A stretch of DNA of 64,000 nucleotides from Oleiphilus messinensis (GTDB lineage Bacteria > Pseudomonadota > Gammaproteobacteria > Pseudomonadales > Oleiphilaceae). A program made the position numbers and the translations under genes. The DNA lies in contig NZ_CP021425.1 of the NCBI RefSeq assembly GCF_002162375.1, positions 1,423,501 to 1,487,500 of the forward strand, written 5' to 3'. The notes under the pieces were generated by a model. It ran no database searches. It saw only the letters and a program-made list of their open reading frames with translations, and was not told where the DNA came from. Every line of letters begins with the position of its first letter. Within the stretch, counting starts at the first letter, position 1. Shown here piece after piece: positions 60,396-64,000 of the stretch.

Positions 60396-61286
60396 CTAAC
60401 GGGTCAATGTTCGATACTCGACATCCAGCTCACGAAACAACTGCAGAAAAAATGAGGCCGCGGGGGATAACGAGCGATTTTTAAGCGTCACGATACCGCA
60501 TTTAGTAAAAAGGTCCGGTAGATCGAGCACCGGGATAACTTTGAATGCACCGGATTCAATCTCGGTATGAACGAGGGGGAGTGATGCCAGACCGATGATA
60601 TCGCTTCGCCTGATCATGTCCTTGATCAGGTATATATTGTCGGTTTCAATGGTAATGGAGACTTCAGAAAAGTAATCCATCATGGACTCCGGCATTTTCG
60701 TGGCCGCCAGAGGGTAGTTATTGAAGTCGGTGAAGTAGATTTTTTCATTCAATAAAATCGGATGATCACAACGGCACACCGCAAGGCCGCGGTGCTCCTG
60801 AGTCATCTCAACATGGAAGTCTGCTTTAATTTCCAGGTCGCGAATATCCGCAATGAACAGGTCAATTTTTTCATTTCTTAACAGGGTTGCCAGGTTTGCC
60901 CAATTATCCATGACAATACGCACTTGAATGCCTGGCTTCATATCGGTCAGTCTACCGATTAGGGTGGCCATGAAAGTCGCTGTGACATAGGGGCCGGCTC
61001 CAATGATAAGTTTACCGACTTCAAGGCCCTGCATGAGTTTCAGTTCGCGTTGCAATCGGTGCTTTTGTTGCATGAGCGCGTTGGCATGTTCGATGAAGGT
61101 TTCACCGTAAGGCGTTAGCTGTACTTCCCGATTGTTTCGGTCGAAGAGTTTCACACCGAGTGAGTCTTCCAGCGCTTGAATACTGCGGGTCAAGGCCGGT
61201 TGAGAGAGAAACAGCATTTCCGCTGCCCGCCCAAAGTTTTTTGTTTGTGCCAATGTAATTGCATACTTTAATTGTCGGAATTCCAT
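60396..61286 (-). CDS. LysR-family transcriptional regulator
   Basis: 296 residues with the usual N-terminal winged helix (FRQLKYAITLAQTKNFGRAA, FLSQPALTRSIQALEDSLGV) and a ligand-binding domain. It is divergent from the DUF1302 gene across 260 bp that contain an inverted repeat, the standard layout in which a LysR protein controls the divergent operon. Confidence 0.9.
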   Translation of the reverse strand: MEFRQLKYAITLAQTKNFGRAAEMLFLSQPALTRSIQALEDSLGVKLFDRNNREVQLTPYGETFIEHANALMQQKHRLQRELKLMQGLEVGKLIIGAGPYVTATFMATLIGRLTDMKPGIQVRIVMDNWANLATLLRNEKIDLFIADIRDLEIKADFHVEMTQEHRGLAVCRCDHPILLNEKIYFTDFNNYPLAATKMPESMMDYFSEVSITIETDNIYLIKDMIRRSDIIGLASLPLVHTEIESGAFKVIPVLDLPDLFTKCGIVTLKNRSLSPAASFFLQLFRELDVEYRTLTR

Positions 61287-61449
61287 GCAGCCCCCTCGTG
61301 TTTAATCATATGTTTTCAACTTCAATAATCGGACCTAACCCGTCAGACAAAGTCGTAGGTTATGTGCGCTGGCTCCCAGTTTCCAACTTCAATGAGCACA
61401 ACACTTTTTTCCAAATATCCTTCATTCCACCGTCACAACTAAATAATAA

Positions 61450-61485
61450 CCAATATGCATTAAAATGATCAAAATAATGCATTGG
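61450..61485. promoter_or_regulatory. Imperfect inverted repeat before the DUF1302 gene
   Basis: CCAATATGCAT and ATGCATTGG face each other around a 16-bp AT-rich centre (taaaatgatcaaaata). It is a plausible LysR-type or other regulator site in the divergent region. Confidence 0.45.
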
Positions 61486-61549
61486 AATTATTTTGGTTGA
61501 TTTGCAACCATCTCAGACCCGTAATCTGGTCAAGTTAATGAGAGTGATT

Positions 61550-63382
61550 ATGCAAATTATAAAAATACGGAGTAGGCGAACACCCAGTGTTCGGTCTACC
61601 TCCACAACGCAAGGTAAAATTGCAGTGGCAATCGCATTAGCAGCACTGCAAATGCCGGTAAAGGCAATTGAATTTTCTGTCGGGGAGGTTGAAGGGCGAT
61701 TTGATTCAACCTTTTCTGTAGGGGCCAGCTGGCGAGTTCAGGATCAACAGTCCGATCTGGTTGCTGTGGCAAACGGCGGTACTGGATCGACCAAAACAAC
61801 TGACGACGGTAATCAAAATTTCAAGAAAGGTGAAACCTTCTCAAAGGTCGTGAAAGGTGTCCACGATCTGTTGATGAGTTACGAAAATTTTGGTGTCTTT
61901 GCCCGTGGCAAATACTGGTATGACTTTGAACTTAAAGATGAAGGTGTCCAGCATGGTCATGGGGCGAATGGCTATCGGACGGGTTCGGGGCTCAATGATG
62001 ATAATTTCAGTGATTTTGCCAAGTTCTCCGGTGTGGAATTATTGGATGCCTTTGTTTATGGCGAGTTTGAACTGGGTCGCGTCAGTGCGGATGTACGCTT
62101 GGGCAGGCAGGTTATCAGTTGGGGAGAAAGTACCTTTATTCAGGGCGGTATTAATACGATAAACCCGATTGATGTATCCGCATTTCGACGACCGGGTGCC
62201 GAGATTAAGGAAGGATTACTCCCGGTTAATATGGTGTATACCAATCTTGGTTTAACCGATACCGTAAGTCTGGAAGCCTTTTACCAACTGGAGTGGGCAA
62301 AAACCGAAGTAGATGGTTGCGGTACGTATTTCTCGACTAATGATTTTGTGCCCGAGGGCTGTAATTTTGTCACTGTTGGCCCCGTGGATGATCGTACATC
62401 GCTTGCTGCTGGTCTCTATGCGGCACGAACAAATGATATCGAACCCGATGATGATGGTCAGTATGGTTTTGCAGTTCGTTGGTACGCGGAAGAACTGAAT
62501 GAAACCGAGTTTGGTTTTTATCATATCAACTATCACAGCCGGCTGCCCATTGCCAGTTTGGTACGTGCCTCGAATCCTGCCCCCAATATCATCATTCCCG
62601 GTTCTCCGGGAAACCCCCAATATCTGGCTGAATACCCCGAAGATATCCGACTGTATGGTATGAGTTTCTCCACGAATGTAGGTAGCATTTCTCTCGCCGG
62701 GGAATTGAGCTATCGAGAGAATTTACCGGTTCAAATCAATGGTCCCGAGATTCTGAATGCGGGCCTTGCTGAGGCGCCTTTCAGCACCTTCACGCCGAAT
62801 GTTCAAGCGGTTAACCCCGGTGAAGTTGCACATGGTTATGATCGATTTGAAGTTTATCAGGCACAGGTAACTGCAATTCAATTTATTGATCAAGTCTTGG
62901 GGGCAAGTCGGCTCGCACTGATTGGTGAAATGGGGGTGACTCATGTTGCAGGCGTTCCTGATCAGAGCGTACAGCGTTACGGGCGTAACTCCGGGTACGG
63001 TATCGGTTATTTTGAGCCTTTGGCCCCGGGCCTCACTTGCGAAACTATCGCCAATGCCGAAAATCCTGCCAATTGTACGAGCGATGGATACGTAACCCGA
63101 ACCTCATGGGGTTACCGTATCAGAGGGGCGTTAACCTACAACAATGTGTTTGCCGGTGTAAATTTAATTCCTCGATTTGCCTGGTCCCATGATGTCAGTG
63201 GCTATGGCCCTGGCCCGGGTGCGCAATTTCAAGAAGGTCGCATAGCCGCAAGTCTGGGTCTTAACCTGGAATACCTGAATACTTATAGCGCTGGAATAGC
63301 TTACACCGGGTTTACTGGTGGTGACTACAACACCCTGCGAGACAGAGATTTTGTATCCCTGACCGCTTCAGTTGCATTGTAA
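61550..63382 (+). CDS. DUF1302 family outer-membrane protein
   Basis: About 610 residues from MQIIKIRSRR; earlier in-frame ATGs at 61538 and 61493 are possible. Signal peptide followed by IEFSVGEVEGRFDSTFSVGASWRVQDQ, the DUF1302 start. The protein continues as a beta-barrel (VRLGRQVISWGESTFIQGGI, IRGALTYNNVFAGVNLIPRF) and ends in SLTASVAL. Members occur with DUF1329 proteins and RND-type exporters in strains degrading hydrophobic compounds; an outer-membrane channel for lipids or sterols is a reasonable but unproven guess. Confidence 0.85.
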   Translation: MQIIKIRSRRTPSVRSTSTTQGKIAVAIALAALQMPVKAIEFSVGEVEGRFDSTFSVGASWRVQDQQSDLVAVANGGTGSTKTTDDGNQNFKKGETFSKVVKGVHDLLMSYENFGVFARGKYWYDFELKDEGVQHGHGANGYRTGSGLNDDNFSDFAKFSGVELLDAFVYGEFELGRVSADVRLGRQVISWGESTFIQGGINTINPIDVSAFRRPGAEIKEGLLPVNMVYTNLGLTDTVSLEAFYQLEWAKTEVDGCGTYFSTNDFVPEGCNFVTVGPVDDRTSLAAGLYAARTNDIEPDDDGQYGFAVRWYAEELNETEFGFYHINYHSRLPIASLVRASNPAPNIIIPGSPGNPQYLAEYPEDIRLYGMSFSTNVGSISLAGELSYRENLPVQINGPEILNAGLAEAPFSTFTPNVQAVNPGEVAHGYDRFEVYQAQVTAIQFIDQVLGASRLALIGEMGVTHVAGVPDQSVQRYGRNSGYGIGYFEPLAPGLTCETIANAENPANCTSDGYVTRTSWGYRIRGALTYNNVFAGVNLIPRFAWSHDVSGYGPGPGAQFQEGRIAASLGLNLEYLNTYSAGIAYTGFTGGDYNTLRDRDFVSLTASVAL

Positions 63383-63399
63383 ACCCTTGGAGAAACCTT

Positions 63400-64000
63400 A
63401 TGTTGAGCAAAGAATACAAGTTAATCAAGCATGCTGAAATACACTCTGATAATCAGGGTGGTGTTTATAAACGGGCCAAATTGTCCTGCGGGATGTTCAT
63501 GGCTATAGCGTTACTGGCTGCGAACAGTTCGGCAAAGGTTGCCGAACCCGAGGCAATCAAGTTGGGCAAGGAACTCACTCCGATTGGCGCGATCAAGTCC
63601 GGTAATGCCGATGGCTCTATTCCTGCCTGGGACGGTGGGTTGATTAACCACAGCGCCTACCGTGCAGATAGTGAAGGGCGACCGGTTAATCCGTTTCCGG
63701 ATGACAAGCCATTATTCACGATTGATGCCAGTAACTACACACAGTACAGTGATAGATTAAGTGTAGGTTATCAGGCACTACTGAAAACTTACCCTGAAAC
63801 ATTCAAAATTCCGGTTTATCAAACCAGAAGAACTGCCTCCCTGCCTGAGAATATTTATAAGGCTGCGAAAGAAAACGCATTGACCGCAGAGCTTATTGAA
63901 GGCGGAAACAGTGTGGCAAATTATCAGGTTGCAGTTCCCTTTCCCATTCCCCAAAACGGGTTGGAAGTGATCTGGAACCATATTATGCGCTATCGTGGTG
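63400..64000 (+). CDS. DUF1329 family protein, 5' part (runs off the window)
   Basis: 200 codons visible. GGAG lies 7 nt before the ATG. Signal-like segment (CGMFMAIALLAANSSAKVA) then AIKLGKELTPIGAIKSGNADGSIPAWDGG, the diagnostic DUF1329 start. DUF1329 proteins have a lipoprotein-carrier-like fold in the periplasm. It follows the DUF1302 gene by 17 bp, so the two form an operon continuing beyond the window. Confidence 0.9.
   Translation, partial: MLSKEYKLIKHAEIHSDNQGGVYKRAKLSCGMFMAIALLAANSSAKVAEPEAIKLGKELTPIGAIKSGNADGSIPAWDGGLINHSAYRADSEGRPVNPFPDDKPLFTIDASNYTQYSDRLSVGYQALLKTYPETFKIPVYQTRRTASLPENIYKAAKENALTAELIEGGNSVANYQVAVPFPIPQNGLEVIWNHIMRYRG

Overview
The window reads as the chromosome of a free-living, probably marine gammaproteobacterium of the Pseudomonadales/Oceanospirillales type. 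This is inferred from the desB-desC-desT block (known from Pseudomonas), many TonB receptors, a MipA/OmpV porin with a two-component system, DUF1302/DUF1329 proteins, type I-F CRISPR repeats and ordinary Shine-Dalgarno signals. No rRNA or ordinary tRNA gene was seen.

Layout. 1-2.4 kb: acyl desaturase electron-transfer pair (desB end, desC) divergent from the TetR regulator desT, with repressor palindromes between them. 2.7-7.9 kb: a receiver protein with a membrane segment, a secreted DUF4214 protein with about 30 GDGGT repeats, a PEP-CTERM protein and a GH32/43-like propeller protein. 7.9-14.1 kb: a mobile-element graveyard. A short ISAs1-like element carries two further complete IS copies nested inside it, and it abuts a truncated IS4 transposase; a truncated IS256 follows. 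14.1-18.0 kb: a periplasmic binding-like protein and porin, a decayed chemoreceptor fragment and an intact chemoreceptor. 18.1-22.8 kb: a 213-bp MITE, an operon for unknown acyl chemistry (PF10118 protein, BtrH-like protein, two hotdog proteins, broken AMP-ligase), a broken TonB receptor and arfB. 23.1-25.0 kb: the Ro60 orthologue rsr followed by two predicted Y RNAs, one with a circularly permuted tRNA-like module. 25.2-26.5 kb: a beta-helix protein.

26.9-39.9 kb is the most unusual part. A type I-F CRISPR array (20 repeats) without any cas gene, a two-repeat mini-array with its own duplicated leader, and a third decayed repeat are interspersed with predicted toxin-immunity modules: a pore-former-like protein with a TAATG-coupled membrane partner, a peptidoglycan amidase with an SH3 lipoprotein, a NAGPA-domain protein with a membrane partner, an unknown protein with a Sel1 lipoprotein, and an orphan immunity-like paralogue. 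A broken duplicate of the amidase 3' end sits directly before the second leader. No secretion machinery lies in the window.

40-64 kb is mostly ordinary chromosome: alpha-carbonic anhydrase, TonB receptor, DUF898 and M48 peptidase genes, LysE exporter, MipA with a divergent NarL-type two-component system and a perfect inverted-repeat operator, CDGSH protein and TrhP. Next come a GNAT/FeeM-like-cNMP-methyltransferase fusion with a cNMP-HTH partner and a second methyltransferase (a candidate acyl-signal locus), a GlxA-type regulator, then a hydrolase, a thioesterase, a LysR regulator and a DUF1302-DUF1329 pair that runs off the end.

All calls come from reading the sequence; no database search or folding program was run.
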